From: Saccharothrix violaceirubra
Lineage (GTDB): Bacteria > Actinomycetota > Actinomycetes > Mycobacteriales > Pseudonocardiaceae
Assembly: GCF_014203755.1 (NCBI RefSeq)
Contig: NZ_JACHJS010000001.1
Span: 682,001 to 746,000 of the forward strand
Direction: 5' to 3'
DNA length: 64,000 nt
Shown here: piece by piece, positions 50,265 to 58,345 of the stretch
Layout of the letters: each line of letters starts with the position of its first letter
How positions within the stretch are numbered: position 1 is the stretch's first letter
Position numbers and translations under genes: made by a program
The notes under the pieces: generated by a model
Databases searched by the model: none
Seen by the model: only the letters and a program-made list of their open reading frames with translations
What the model was told of the DNA's origin: nothing

Positions 50265-50495
50265 ATGGCCCACACGATCAGACTCCGCGGCGGCGCTTTC
50301 ACGAAAGCGGTCCAGCTCGCGGGCTTCGGTTCCGACTACGCGCTGTCCAAGGCGATGGAGGTCAACCGCTCCACCGTGACCCGGGTCCGCTCCGGCGAAC
50401 TCCAACCCGGACCCGCGTTCATCGCGGGCGCGCTGGTCGCGCTGTCCCCGATGCAGTTCGACGACCTCTTCGAAGTCGTCCACCTGCGACGGTGA
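50265..50495 (+). CDS. 76-residue HTH protein
   Basis: This very small XRE-like protein consists almost only of a helix-turn-helix (FTKAVQLAGFGSDYALSKAMEVNRSTVTRVRSGELQPGPAFIAGAL). It ends in a helix (MQFDDLFEVVHLRR). Its stop overlaps the GTG of the next gene, so the two are translationally coupled. Such pairs, a bare HTH plus a helical partner, look like a two-component regulatory or toxin-antitoxin-like unit; there is no direct evidence for toxicity. Confidence 0.82.
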   Translation: MAHTIRLRGGAFTKAVQLAGFGSDYALSKAMEVNRSTVTRVRSGELQPGPAFIAGALVALSPMQFDDLFEVVHLRR

Positions 50496-50905
50496 CCGAC
50501 GGGCTCGTGCGCGCCGCCGCCCACCTCACCGAGCGGTGGCGTGCGCACCCGGACGAACGCCCCGCACTGCGCGCACCCCTGGCCCGGCTGGCCGGCCGGT
50601 TCCGTGCGGAGGCGGACGCCTGTCGCGAACGCGGCGACCTGCGGGTCGCCGTGGCGCAACGCCGTCGCGAACTTGCCCTGCGTCGCCGCCTCGACGACCC
50701 GCACGAGACGACGGGCACGCTCCTCGCGCTGGTCGACGACTACCGGGGCCTGGGCGCACGGCGCCAGGTCCTGGACTGCGCCGACGAGGTCCTCGCCATC
50801 GCCCGCGTCCACCGCGACGAGCCCGCGATCGTCGAGGCCCACCGCCGCCTGCACGCGCTGCTGGCGGAGTTCGGCCGTCCCGAGGCGGTCCGGCACGACC
50901 CCTGA
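50492..50905 (+). CDS. TPR-like helical protein coupled to the small HTH gene
   Basis: The 137-residue all-helical protein is rich in Arg, Ala and Leu. Its segments (FRAEADACRERGDLRVAVAQRRRELALRRR; LLALVDDYRGLGARRQVLDCADEVLAIARVHRDEPAIVEAHRRLHALLAEFG) resemble two or three TPR-type hairpins. It starts within the HTH stop codon (GTGA). Function is unknown, and it may be the sensor or partner of the small HTH. Its stop abuts the stop of the convergent Fic-like gene in a TGATCA palindrome. Confidence 0.72.
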   Translation: MTDGLVRAAAHLTERWRAHPDERPALRAPLARLAGRFRAEADACRERGDLRVAVAQRRRELALRRRLDDPHETTGTLLALVDDYRGLGARRQVLDCADEVLAIARVHRDEPAIVEAHRRLHALLAEFGRPEAVRHDP

Positions 50906-51763
50906 TCACCACAGGTCGGGCGACTCCTGCGAGACCAGGCCCAGCGCGTCCTCGCACACGTAGATCCGCCGGTAGGTCGACCCGCCGCCCCACTGCACGA
51001 GCATGCCCAGCTCGACCATCTGCCTGGTCAGGTTGGTCGCGGTCTTCGGGCTGACCTCGTACCGGTCGACCAGCGCCCGGTGGTTGACCACCGGGAACCC
51101 GGCCAGGTCGACGGCCACCTCGGCGAGCGTCCCGGCCCGGCGCACCCGCCGCGCGTACTCGTCGATCAGCTCCAGCGTCCGGCCGATCAACCGCACCTGT
51201 GCCAACGCCTGGTCGCGTACGGCCTCGGCGAAGAAGCGCAGCCACTGCTCGACCTCGCCGGTCTCCACGACCCGGTGGAGCTGCCGCCGGTACTCGGGCG
51301 TGTCCTCCTCCAGCGCCAACGACAGCGGCAGCACCTCGTCCCGCAGCAGCCCGGCGTCCACGAGCTGCCGCATGGACGCCGCCCGCGCCCGATGCGCCTC
51401 CTGGGCCCGGAACGGCCGCAGCACCTCACGCCGGTAGTGCGCGGACGCGATCGCCTCCAGACGCGGCACGTCCGGCGTCAACGGCTCGTCGACCCCGTCC
51501 GGCACGGCCAGGTACGGCGCGAGCGCCCTGGTCGGCCCGTACCGGTCGACCGGCGGCGGACCCTGCCCGGCCACCAGGTCCGCCGCGAACGCCTCGCGCA
51601 GGCCGACCGGGAGCCCGGACAGGTGCGCGGAGCAGACCGCGTCGCGGACCCGGGTCGACCGCACGAACCAGTGCCGGCCGGGAAGTCGTTCCGCCGCCTC
51701 GTCGAGCCGGCCGAGCGCGTGTTCGGCCTCGGCCAGAACCGAATACGTCGCCGGGGAGCACAT
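50906..51763 (-). CDS. Degenerate Fic-family protein lacking catalytic and inhibitory motifs
   Basis: Over most of its 285 residues the protein follows the Fic-family plan. It has an N-terminal ALGRLDEAAERLP, a central Fic core, then VLPLSLALEEDTPEYRRQLHRVVETGEVEQWLRFFAEAV and a winged-helix C-terminus. The catalytic motif HPFx(D/E)GNGRxxR is replaced by RPFRAQEAHRAR (116-127). The N-terminal inhibitory (S/T)xxxE(G/N) motif reads SAHLSG (45-50). Both the AMPylation residues and the glutamate that blocks ATP are thus missing. It may have become a DNA-binding or scaffold protein. ATG 51763 is a plausible start; a TTG at 51799 is also in frame. Confidence 0.8.
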   Translation of the reverse strand: MCSPATYSVLAEAEHALGRLDEAAERLPGRHWFVRSTRVRDAVCSAHLSGLPVGLREAFAADLVAGQGPPPVDRYGPTRALAPYLAVPDGVDEPLTPDVPRLEAIASAHYRREVLRPFRAQEAHRARAASMRQLVDAGLLRDEVLPLSLALEEDTPEYRRQLHRVVETGEVEQWLRFFAEAVRDQALAQVRLIGRTLELIDEYARRVRRAGTLAEVAVDLAGFPVVNHRALVDRYEVSPKTATNLTRQMVELGMLVQWGGGSTYRRIYVCEDALGLVSQESPDLW

Positions 51764-51906
51764 GTTCGGAAGGATGGCCGATGCGTATATTTCCCGCAAG
51801 CATGGAGACCCCGGAATTCGGAGTTATTCCCCGACTTTTGACCAATGGGTCGGAATAGCTCCAGGGTCGTCCGGTGTGATGCCGAATAATGCTGATTCTT
51901 AAAAGA

Positions 51907-52668
51907 TCAGGCCTTCGAGCGGGCGGGTTCGGCGAACGGGTCGTTCGAGGCGGTGAACAGCATCCACAGCAGGACCGCGACGACCAGACCGCTGGTGACG
52001 AACACCGGGAACACGAGGTCGAAGACGCTCATGCCCTGCGGCGCGGGCAGGTCGGTGTCCGTGGCCACGACGACCGCCGCCATGCCGGTGTAGTGCATGC
52101 CGGTCACCGCGACGCCCATGATCAGACCGGCCGCGACCCCCGCCGCCGCGGTGCGCACGACGAGCGTGAACCAGAACGCCGCCGTCGCCGCCACGATCGC
52201 GATCACCACCGACAGCACGACCAGCAGCTCGTCGTACATGATCGCGCCCTTGAACCGGATCGCGCCCATGCCCATGTAGTGCATGCCCGCGACGCCGGAG
52301 CCCGCCAGCACGCCCGCGATCACCAGCCGGGTCTTGCTGAACCGCACCAGCGTGACCAGCGAGAGTCCGATGCCGACCACCACGACGGCCACGACGGCGG
52401 ACAGGGCGGTGAGCCCCGCGTCGTACTTGATCACCGAGCCGGGGATGTCGAAGCCGAGCATGGCGATGAAGTGCATGAGCCAGATCGCGATGCCGCCGAT
52501 CGCGAACGCGCCGAACACCGTCCACAGCACCTTCGCGCCGGTCTTGGTCTCGGCCCGCGCCCGCGCCATGCAGGACAGGCCGATCAACGAGCCGATCACG
52601 GCGACGGCGTACGCGATGATCAGGGTCCAGGGTCCGGACGAGAAGTGTTCCATCGCTTCGTGATTCAC
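51907..52668 (-). CDS. MHYT-domain integral membrane sensor
   Basis: The 253-residue protein has seven hydrophobic segments and three MHYT-type motifs (WLMHFIAM, AGMHYMGM, TGMHYTGM). These are proposed to coordinate copper and sense oxygen, CO or NO. There is no cytoplasmic GGDEF/EAL output domain; the protein ends shortly after the last membrane segment, as in many actinobacterial MHYT proteins. The promoter region carries an AGGTGA-GT-TCACCT inverted repeat (52714-52727) about 45 bp upstream of ATG 52668, a possible operator. Confidence 0.93.
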   Translation of the reverse strand: MNHEAMEHFSSGPWTLIIAYAVAVIGSLIGLSCMARARAETKTGAKVLWTVFGAFAIGGIAIWLMHFIAMLGFDIPGSVIKYDAGLTALSAVVAVVVVGIGLSLVTLVRFSKTRLVIAGVLAGSGVAGMHYMGMGAIRFKGAIMYDELLVVLSVVIAIVAATAAFWFTLVVRTAAAGVAAGLIMGVAVTGMHYTGMAAVVVATDTDLPAPQGMSVFDLVFPVFVTSGLVVAVLLWMLFTASNDPFAEPARSKA

Positions 52669-52858
52669 AGAGGCTTACTAACCCGCTGTCATGGTCGAAT
52701 CCAGTGTTTCCCGAGGTGAGTTCACCTACTTGAGACGATTCAGACGAAGATCGGCTACGCTCTGTTATTGAAAAGCCACTAAACGGACGCGGAGTGACTG
52801 GGCGGAGTGGCGTGCACCACTCTGCGCCACCAGTGCGAACGATGTTGGTCCGGGCGGT

Positions 52859-53356
52859 CTAGGACTCCCAGCGGTCGCCCAGCGACTCCAGGACGGTCCG
52901 CAGGATCCCGGCCAGCTCCGCGCGTCCGTCCTCGTCCAGCGCGTGCAGCAGGCGCTGCTCGGTGGCGAGGTGGTCGGGCAGCGCGCGGTCCACGAGTTCG
53001 CGGCCCCGGTCGGTCAGTTCGACCACGACGCCGCGCCCGTCGGCCGCGTTCGGGCCCCGGGTGACCAGGCCGCGCGCCTCCAGTCGGTCCAGGCGTTGGG
53101 TCACCGCGCCCGACGTGATCATGGCCGCGCGCATGAGCTGGGTCGGGGTGAGCCGGTGCGGCGGGTCGCTGCGGCGCAGTGTGGCCAGCACGTCGAACGA
53201 CGGCCGGTCCAGGTCGTGCGACGCGAACGTCCGCTGCTGCTCGGCGAGGATCGCGCGGTTGAGCCGGGCGAGCCGGCCGATCACGGCCATGGGTGACACG
53301 TCGAGGTCCGGTCGTTGCCTGCTCCACTGCGCCAGCACGTGGTCGACGTGATCCAT
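52859..53356 (-). CDS. MarR-family transcriptional regulator
   Basis: The 165-residue winged-helix protein has the MarR motifs LDRPSFDVLATLRRS, LTPTQLMRAAMITSGAVTQRLDRLEARGLVTRGPNAADGRGVVVELTDRGRELVD and a C-terminal dimerisation helix. It is divergent from the EamA transporter gene, with a 64-bp gap containing CTTAG...GCACT/AGTGCTAAG repeats. It therefore probably represses the EamA/ECF-sigma operon and itself, with derepression by a transported compound. Confidence 0.93.
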   Translation of the reverse strand: MDHVDHVLAQWSRQRPDLDVSPMAVIGRLARLNRAILAEQQRTFASHDLDRPSFDVLATLRRSDPPHRLTPTQLMRAAMITSGAVTQRLDRLEARGLVTRGPNAADGRGVVVELTDRGRELVDRALPDHLATEQRLLHALDEDGRAELAGILRTVLESLGDRWES

Positions 53357-53395
53357 CTCAATAGCTTAGCGGTGAGGTATCTCCTCGCCGGATGT

Positions 53396-53428
53396 CTTAG
53401 CACTGAGCTACATTGCCTTAGTGCTAAG
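53396..53428. promoter_or_regulatory. Putative MarR operator overlapping the EamA start
   Basis: CTTAGCACT (53396-53404) is mirrored by AGTGCTAAG (53420-53428), with near-palindromic CTTAGTGCTAAG at 53417-53428 covering the GTG start codon at 53421. A related half-site, TAGCTTAGCGGTGAG, lies at about 53362-53376, next to the MarR start. Position and symmetry fit a shared operator; this is inference. Confidence 0.65.
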
Positions 53429-54290
53429 CAACCTCCTCACGGCGTTCGCCCCGATGGTGTGGGGCACGACCTACTACGTGACCACGGAGTTCCTGCCCGC
53501 CGACCGGCCGCTGCTGGCCGGTCTGCTGCGCGCGCTGCCCGCCGGACTGCTCCTCGTCGCGATCACCCGGCGACTACCCAGGGGCGACTGGTGGTGGCGG
53601 TCGGCGGTGCTGGGCGCGCTGAACATCGGCGCGTTCTTCCCCCTGCTGTTCCTGGCCGCCTACCGGTTGCCCGGCGGCGTCGCCGCGACCGTCACCTCGA
53701 TCCAGCCGCTGCTCGTGGCCGGGCTGTCGACCGCGCTCCTCGGTCAGCGGCTGAGCCTGCGCGTGGCGCTCGCGGGCGTGGCCGGGATGGCGGGCGTGGC
53801 GCTGCTGGTCCTGCGCGCCGAAGCCCGCCTCGACCTGCTCGGCGTGCTGGCCGCGCTGGGCGGTGCGGGCGTGATGGCGTGCGGGGTCGTGCTGAGCAAA
53901 CGCTGGGTCGCGCCGGCACCGCCGCTGGTCACCACCGGGTGGCAGCTCATCGCCGGCGGACTGATGCTGCTGCCGGTCACGCTGGTCGTCGAAGGGCTCC
54001 CGGCCACGCTGACCTGGACCAACGTCGGCGGGTACGCGTACCTGACGATCATCGGCGCGGCGGTCGCGTACAGCCTGTGGTTCCGGGGCGTGGCCGTGCT
54101 GCCCGTCACCACGGTGTCGTTCCTGGGCCAGCTCAGCCCGGTGGTCGCGGTGGTCACCGGGTGGGCGCTGCTCGACCAGCGGCTCACCGGGTGGCAGCTG
54201 CTCGGCGCGGCGGTCGTGATCACGGTCATCCTCCTCATGCAGAGTCGACCGGCAACACGGCCCGCGTTGGTGGACACGAAACGGGTATGA
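53421..54290 (+). CDS. EamA/DMT-family transporter
   Basis: The 289-residue membrane protein has ten predicted segments in two EamA repeats. Family features are FAPMVWGTTYYVTTEFLP at the start, ALNIGAFFPLLFLAAYRLPGGVAATVTSIQPLLVAGLS, and the second-repeat TVSFLGQLSPVVAVVTGWALLDQRLT. It probably exports a metabolite or drug. The GTG start is inside the putative MarR operator and has almost no leader, so translation is probably leaderless. It is the first gene of a three-gene overlapping operon with the ECF sigma factor and a membrane-anchored protein. Confidence 0.92.
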   Translation: MLSNLLTAFAPMVWGTTYYVTTEFLPADRPLLAGLLRALPAGLLLVAITRRLPRGDWWWRSAVLGALNIGAFFPLLFLAAYRLPGGVAATVTSIQPLLVAGLSTALLGQRLSLRVALAGVAGMAGVALLVLRAEARLDLLGVLAALGGAGVMACGVVLSKRWVAPAPPLVTTGWQLIAGGLMLLPVTLVVEGLPATLTWTNVGGYAYLTIIGAAVAYSLWFRGVAVLPVTTVSFLGQLSPVVAVVTGWALLDQRLTGWQLLGAAVVITVILLMQSRPATRPALVDTKRV

Positions 54291-54871
54291 CGACCGATGA
54301 CGACCGCACGCTGTGGTCGCGGGCGACGGAGGGCGACGGGTACGCCTTCGGCGAGCTGTTCGACCGGCACGCCAGAGCGGTGTACAACCACTGCTTCCGG
54401 CTGACCGCGTCGTGGGCCGAGGCCGAGGACCAGCTCCAGGCGACGTTCCTCGTCGCCTGGCGCAAGCGGGACCGGGTCGTGCTCGAACGCGACTCGGCCC
54501 TGCCCTGGCTGCTCGCCGTCGCCACCAACGTGGTGCGGAGCCACCAGCGCACGCTGCTGCGCCGCCTGCGCCTGGTGCGCCGCGTCCCCGCCGAGAACCC
54601 GGTACCCGACCACGCCGACCACGTCGCCGAACGCGTCGACGACCAGCGTCGGATGGGCGAGCTGCTCAAGGCCGTGGAACGGCTTCCGCGCAACCAGCGC
54701 GAAGCATTGGCCCTGTGCGTGTGGTCGGACGTGTCCTACGCGGACGCCGCCGCCGTGCTCGGCATCGCCGAATCCAGTGTGCGGGCCCGGGTCAGCAAGG
54801 CCCGTGCCCGCCTGGGCCGCGAGTACCACGAGGTCGTCGTTCCCAACCGAACCGTGGAGGAAAGTCGATGA
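54287..54871 (+). CDS. ECF RNA polymerase sigma factor
   Basis: The 194-residue sigma-70 group IV protein has region 2 (GYAFGELFDRHARAVYNHCFRLTASWAEAEDQLQATFLVAWRKR, ALPWLLAVATNVVRSH). Region 4 follows (LPRNQREALALCVWSDVSYADAAAVLGIAESSVRARVSKARARL). It overlaps the EamA stop and the next gene's start (both ATGA), so the three are tightly coupled. The third gene is a candidate membrane-bound regulator, although it lacks a recognisable zinc anti-sigma motif. Confidence 0.93.
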   Translation: MTTDDDRTLWSRATEGDGYAFGELFDRHARAVYNHCFRLTASWAEAEDQLQATFLVAWRKRDRVVLERDSALPWLLAVATNVVRSHQRTLLRRLRLVRRVPAENPVPDHADHVAERVDDQRRMGELLKAVERLPRNQREALALCVWSDVSYADAAAVLGIAESSVRARVSKARARLGREYHEVVVPNRTVEESR

Positions 54872-55665
54872 GCGACCTGCCACCCGTGCGCGACCTGCCG
54901 CCCTACCGCCAGGCCCGGATCCGCGCCGTGCTCCAGGAGACAGTGGACCGACCCCGTCCGCTCCGCCGCCTCGCACCGGTCCTGGTGGCCGCCGTCGCGG
55001 GCCTCGCCCTCGTGACGACGCTCGCCGCCTGGCAGCGCAGCGGAACCGAGGGCGCCGGAACCGAGGGGATCGGGCTCGGGTCCGCGCCCGTCGCCACCGG
55101 GGAACTGCCCCACCACGGGGCGAAGCTCGACCTCGACCCGGGGCGGATCGCCGAGATCGAGGCCGGTTGCGCCCAGTCCGCCAACCTGTCGGGCAAGGTC
55201 CGGCTGTACCACTACCTGGAAGACCGGTACGGCAAGATCGCCGTGCTCTACAACAGCAAGGAGGGCGTCGCCTGCGCTCTGGACGAGCCCGGCAAGCCGC
55301 CGTTCCACTCGCTGTTGGTCCTGGGCGGCGACATGAACGTGCTCCCCGGCGTGATCTCGCGGGACACCATGCTCGCGTGGACCTCGGCCGCCGGGCACAT
55401 CAACGTCACGATCGGCCGGGTGGCCGCCGACGTGGCCAAGGTCCGCTTCCGGCACGGCGGGCAGGAGAGCCTGATCACCCCGCTCAACGGCGTCTACCTG
55501 ATCCGCTCCGTCGAACCCGGCGACTCGACCTCGTCGAAGATCGAGGCGCTGTCCGCCGACGGCGCGGTGATCGGCGACGCGGACTGCGGATTCCCCGTGC
55601 TCGACTCGAACGGGGTCACCGGACCGGGGATCGGCGACTGCCCGCCCAAGGGTCCCTGGCGGTAG
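54868..55665 (+). CDS. Single-span membrane protein coupled to the ECF sigma gene
   Basis: The 265-residue protein has a cytoplasmic N-terminus (about 1-34, RDLPPYRQARIRAVLQETV), one membrane segment (about 35-55, LAPVLVAAVAGLALVTTLAAW) and a 210-residue external region. A GSGTEG-type linker and paired cysteines (YNSKEGVACAL, DADCGFPV, IGDCPP) are visible. The topology and operon position suggest an anti-sigma or sigma-sensor role, but no HxxxCxxC motif is present. The external domain is not one I recognise. It ends 6 bp from the convergent Lrp gene. Confidence 0.75.
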   Translation: MSDLPPVRDLPPYRQARIRAVLQETVDRPRPLRRLAPVLVAAVAGLALVTTLAAWQRSGTEGAGTEGIGLGSAPVATGELPHHGAKLDLDPGRIAEIEAGCAQSANLSGKVRLYHYLEDRYGKIAVLYNSKEGVACALDEPGKPPFHSLLVLGGDMNVLPGVISRDTMLAWTSAAGHINVTIGRVAADVAKVRFRHGGQESLITPLNGVYLIRSVEPGDSTSSKIEALSADGAVIGDADCGFPVLDSNGVTGPGIGDCPPKGPWR

Positions 55666-55671
55666 GGCCGG

Positions 55672-56118
55672 TCAGGCCGGCGGGGTGGACACGCCCCGGT
55701 AGGGCAGCGTCCGGGTGTAGACGATGTTGGTCGTGGTGCTGCCGAAGTCGGTCAGCTCGTTCACCACGCGTTCCAGGTGGGCCATCGACGTGGCGGCGAC
55801 CTTCAGCGAGTAGCAGTCGTCGCCCGTCGTGCGCAGGCATTCGAGGATCTCGGCGCGTTCGGCCAGCAGCGCGTGCAACGGCTGGTGCCGGTTGCCCGGG
55901 TACTTGAGGCGCACCACGGCCAGCACCGGGTAGCCCGCCTTGTCCAGGTCGACCTCGGCGCGGTAGCCGGTGATCACACCGGTCTCCTCCAGGCGCTTCA
56001 CGCGGTCCGCCGTGGCGGACGCGCCGAGGTTGACCCGGCGGCCCAGCTCCGTGAACGGCAGGCGACCGTCGGCCTGCAACTCCAGCAGAATCGCCCAGTC
56101 CGTGGCATCCAGGGTCAC
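55672..56118 (-). CDS. Lrp/AsnC-family regulator
   Basis: The 148-residue protein has an N-terminal winged helix (LDATDWAILLELQADGRLPFTELGRRVNLGASATADRVKRLEETGVITGYRAEVD). A C-terminal RAM/AsnC domain follows (LECLRTTGDDCYSLKVAATSMAHLERVVNELTDFGSTTTNIVYT). It should sense an amino acid or related metabolite. It is divergent from the LLM/deaminase operon (93 bp apart), so that operon is a likely target. Confidence 0.93.
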   Translation of the reverse strand: MTLDATDWAILLELQADGRLPFTELGRRVNLGASATADRVKRLEETGVITGYRAEVDLDKAGYPVLAVVRLKYPGNRHQPLHALLAERAEILECLRTTGDDCYSLKVAATSMAHLERVVNELTDFGSTTTNIVYTRTLPYRGVSTPPA

Positions 56119-56211
56119 GCGGCCAAACTACCGGGGCATCCCCGGTGGACCCGGCGGCGGACCGTGGAGTGTCCCTTCAGGTTTTCCGGTCCGGGCCATA
56201 GCGTTGTCGGC

Positions 56212-57042
56212 GTGCGACTCGGTGTGAACGTCCCCAACTTCGGCCCCGGCACGAACCCCGAGGTGTTGCGCGCGTGGGCGCGGACCGTCGAGGGGCTGGG
56301 ATTCGACCTGCTGATGGTGTCCGACCACGTCGTGATCACCGACGACGTCAAGGCGTTCTACCCGGCGCCCTTCTACGAGCCGTTCACCACGCTGTCCTGG
56401 CTGGCCGGTGTGACCGAGCGGATCACGCTCGGCACGACCGTGCTCGTCCTGCCGTTGCGGCACCCGCTGCTGGTGGCGCGCATGGCCGCCAACCTCGACC
56501 GGCTCTCCGGCGGGCGGTTCGTGCTCGGCGTCGGCGCCGGGTGGGCCCGTCAGGAGCACGACGCGCTCGGCGTGCCGCACGACCGACGGGGACGGCTGAC
56601 CGACGAGGCGCTCGTGACGATCAAGGACGCCTGGCGCGACCACGACGACTACCGGGCCGGGCACATCCCGATCTGGGTCGGCGGCGATTCCGCGCCCGCG
56701 TTGCGTCGTGCGGTGGCGCACGGGGACGCGTGGCACCCGTTGCGGCAGACACCCGAGCAGTTCGAGGAAGCCTTGGCACGCCTCAAGACCGCCGCCCAGG
56801 ACGCCGGGAAACCCGTGCCCGCGCTCGCACCCCGCATCCTGCTGAACCTGACCGACGACCCGCCCGCCGAACGGCGGCTCGGCGAAGGCACGGTGGCGCA
56901 GGTCGTCGCCGACCTCCACCGGCTGCGCGACCTCGGCGCCGGTACCGTCGTGCTCGACCCGTACCTCGGCGACCCGCGCGAGACCCTCGAACCCGAGGCG
57001 GCCTGGCACGCGCTGGCCGCCGTGCGAAAGGAATTCCGGTGA
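56212..57042 (+). CDS. LLM-class F420-type oxidoreductase
   Basis: The 276-residue barrel protein belongs to the group of F420-dependent luciferase-like enzymes annotated TIGR03619: RLGVNVPNFGPGTNPEVLRAWARTVEGLGFDLLMVSDHVV, ITLGTTVLVLPLRHPLLVARMAANLDRLSGGRFVLGVGAGWARQEHDALGV, and IPIWVGGDSAPALRRAVAHGDAWHP. The cofactor assignment is inferred from the family. Its stop overlaps the GTG of the deaminase (GTGA), so the two proteins probably act on the same compound. Confidence 0.9.
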   Translation: MRLGVNVPNFGPGTNPEVLRAWARTVEGLGFDLLMVSDHVVITDDVKAFYPAPFYEPFTTLSWLAGVTERITLGTTVLVLPLRHPLLVARMAANLDRLSGGRFVLGVGAGWARQEHDALGVPHDRRGRLTDEALVTIKDAWRDHDDYRAGHIPIWVGGDSAPALRRAVAHGDAWHPLRQTPEQFEEALARLKTAAQDAGKPVPALAPRILLNLTDDPPAERRLGEGTVAQVVADLHRLRDLGAGTVVLDPYLGDPRETLEPEAAWHALAAVRKEFR

Positions 57043-57446
57043 CCCACCTGCACCGCGCGATCGCGTTGGCCGCCGAAGCCCGCGCCTCGGGCAACCCGCC
57101 GTTCGGCTCGCTGCTCGTCGGCCCGGACGGCGAGGTGCTGCGGGAGGAGCGCAACACCTCGTTGTCCGACAACGACATCACCGCCCACCCGGAGCTGAAG
57201 CTCGCCCGCTGGGCGGCGCGGGAACTCGCTCCGGAGATCGCGGCCGGGACCACGATGTACACGAGTTGCCAGCCGTGCGGCATGTGCACGGGCGCGATCG
57301 AACGCTCGGGCCTGGGACGAGTGGTGTTCGCGTTGTCCGAAGGGCAACTGCTCACCCTCAAGCCCGGCGGCGGGTTCCCGCCCGTGCCGCAGGACGGGCC
57401 GGACCTGTTCGACGAGGCCCGCGTCCCGGTGGCGGGCTACTACTGA
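57039..57446 (+). CDS. Nucleoside/cytidine-type deaminase
   Basis: The 135-residue zinc deaminase has the cytidine-deaminase-like active site HPE (His50, Glu52; usually HAE) and PCGMC (Cys80, Cys83). Other elements are GNPPFGSLLVGPDGEVLREERN and TMYTSCQPCGMCTGAI. This places it in the guanine/cytosine-like nucleoside deaminase group. The Ala-to-Pro change in HAE is common in some guanine-deaminase-like subfamilies. The substrate is unknown. It is coupled to the preceding LLM gene. Confidence 0.9.
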   Translation: MTHLHRAIALAAEARASGNPPFGSLLVGPDGEVLREERNTSLSDNDITAHPELKLARWAARELAPEIAAGTTMYTSCQPCGMCTGAIERSGLGRVVFALSEGQLLTLKPGGGFPPVPQDGPDLFDEARVPVAGYY

Positions 57447-57511
57447 CGGTTCCACCCGGTGCTCCACGCGTCGACCTTCGGCATCCGACGGGGCGACGTG
57501 GTCGTGCCCGG

Positions 57512-58345
57512 TCAGGACACCGTGAGCACCGTGTTGTACGGCAGCAGCCCCGAGCACTCCTGCTCCCGGTAGCCCAGGCCGGCCACCTCGGCGAGCACGG
57601 CCGCGCGCCGCTCGCTCGTCGGCGTGTCCACCAGCAGCAACGGTCGCCAGCACGCGATCATCTCGCGGGCGCCGCGCAGCACGGCCGGTTCGTCGCCCTC
57701 GACGGCGATCTTCACGCAGTCCACCCGCGGCCCGCCCGCCGCCCGCCAGATCCCGTCCAGCGTGCGCACCGGGCACGACGTGCCGCCGTCGGCCGCCCGG
57801 TGCGAGAACGCCGAGTCGGGCGTCACCAGGAACTCCGCGTCGGAGTCGTGCTCGCCCAACGCGATCCGGTACACCAGCACGTTGCGCAGGTCCGACGCCA
57901 CGACCGCGCGTTCCAGGTGCCGGGCCGTGTCGTCGATCGGCTCGAACGCCCACACCTCGCCCGCCGGCCGGTGCGCGCCGACGAGCAGCGAGAACCAGCC
58001 GACGTTCGCGCCCACGTCGACGAACACCCCGCCGGGCTGGGTCGCGCCGGTGAGCACCTCGCCCTCGGCGTGCTCGTAGCCCGCGCCCACCACGGCCATG
58101 CGTGCCAACGCGCCGCCGCCGTGCAGGCGCAGGTTCACGCCGGGCGACACGGACACGCGCACGGCCGGCACGCCACGTCGGGGCAACGCCCGGTCGAGCA
58201 GCCGCAGCACCGCGCGGTTGAGGACGCCGCCGGTCAGGGCCGCGTGCGCGGCGGCCACCAGGCCGACCACACGGACCCGGTGGTAGCCGGCGCCGCGCTC
58301 GACTTCGAGCCGGGGCCGGGGGATCGCACTGCGCGGCACGGTCAT
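57512..58345 (-). CDS. FkbM-family methyltransferase (1)
   Basis: The 277-residue protein has a C-terminal class I SAM domain with the FkbM features: GGVFVDVGANVGWFSLLVG (motif I), VWAFEPIDDTARHLERAV, VYRIALGEHDSDAEFLV, TLDGIW and VDCVKIAVEGDEPAVLRGARE (the usual KIDVEG reads KIAVEG). FkbM proteins O-methylate sugars or polyketides. It overlaps the stop of the second FkbM gene by ATGA, and with the glycosyltransferases it suggests a methylated surface glycan. Confidence 0.9.
   Translation of the reverse strand: MTVPRSAIPRPRLEVERGAGYHRVRVVGLVAAAHAALTGGVLNRAVLRLLDRALPRRGVPAVRVSVSPGVNLRLHGGGALARMAVVGAGYEHAEGEVLTGATQPGGVFVDVGANVGWFSLLVGAHRPAGEVWAFEPIDDTARHLERAVVASDLRNVLVYRIALGEHDSDAEFLVTPDSAFSHRAADGGTSCPVRTLDGIWRAAGGPRVDCVKIAVEGDEPAVLRGAREMIACWRPLLLVDTPTSERRAAVLAEVAGLGYREQECSGLLPYNTVLTVS

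Noticed and set aside
40478..57446. A secondary-metabolite cluster based on the oxidoreductases and SARP/LAL regulators
   Set aside because: No polyketide, peptide, terpene or RiPP core enzyme is present anywhere in the window.
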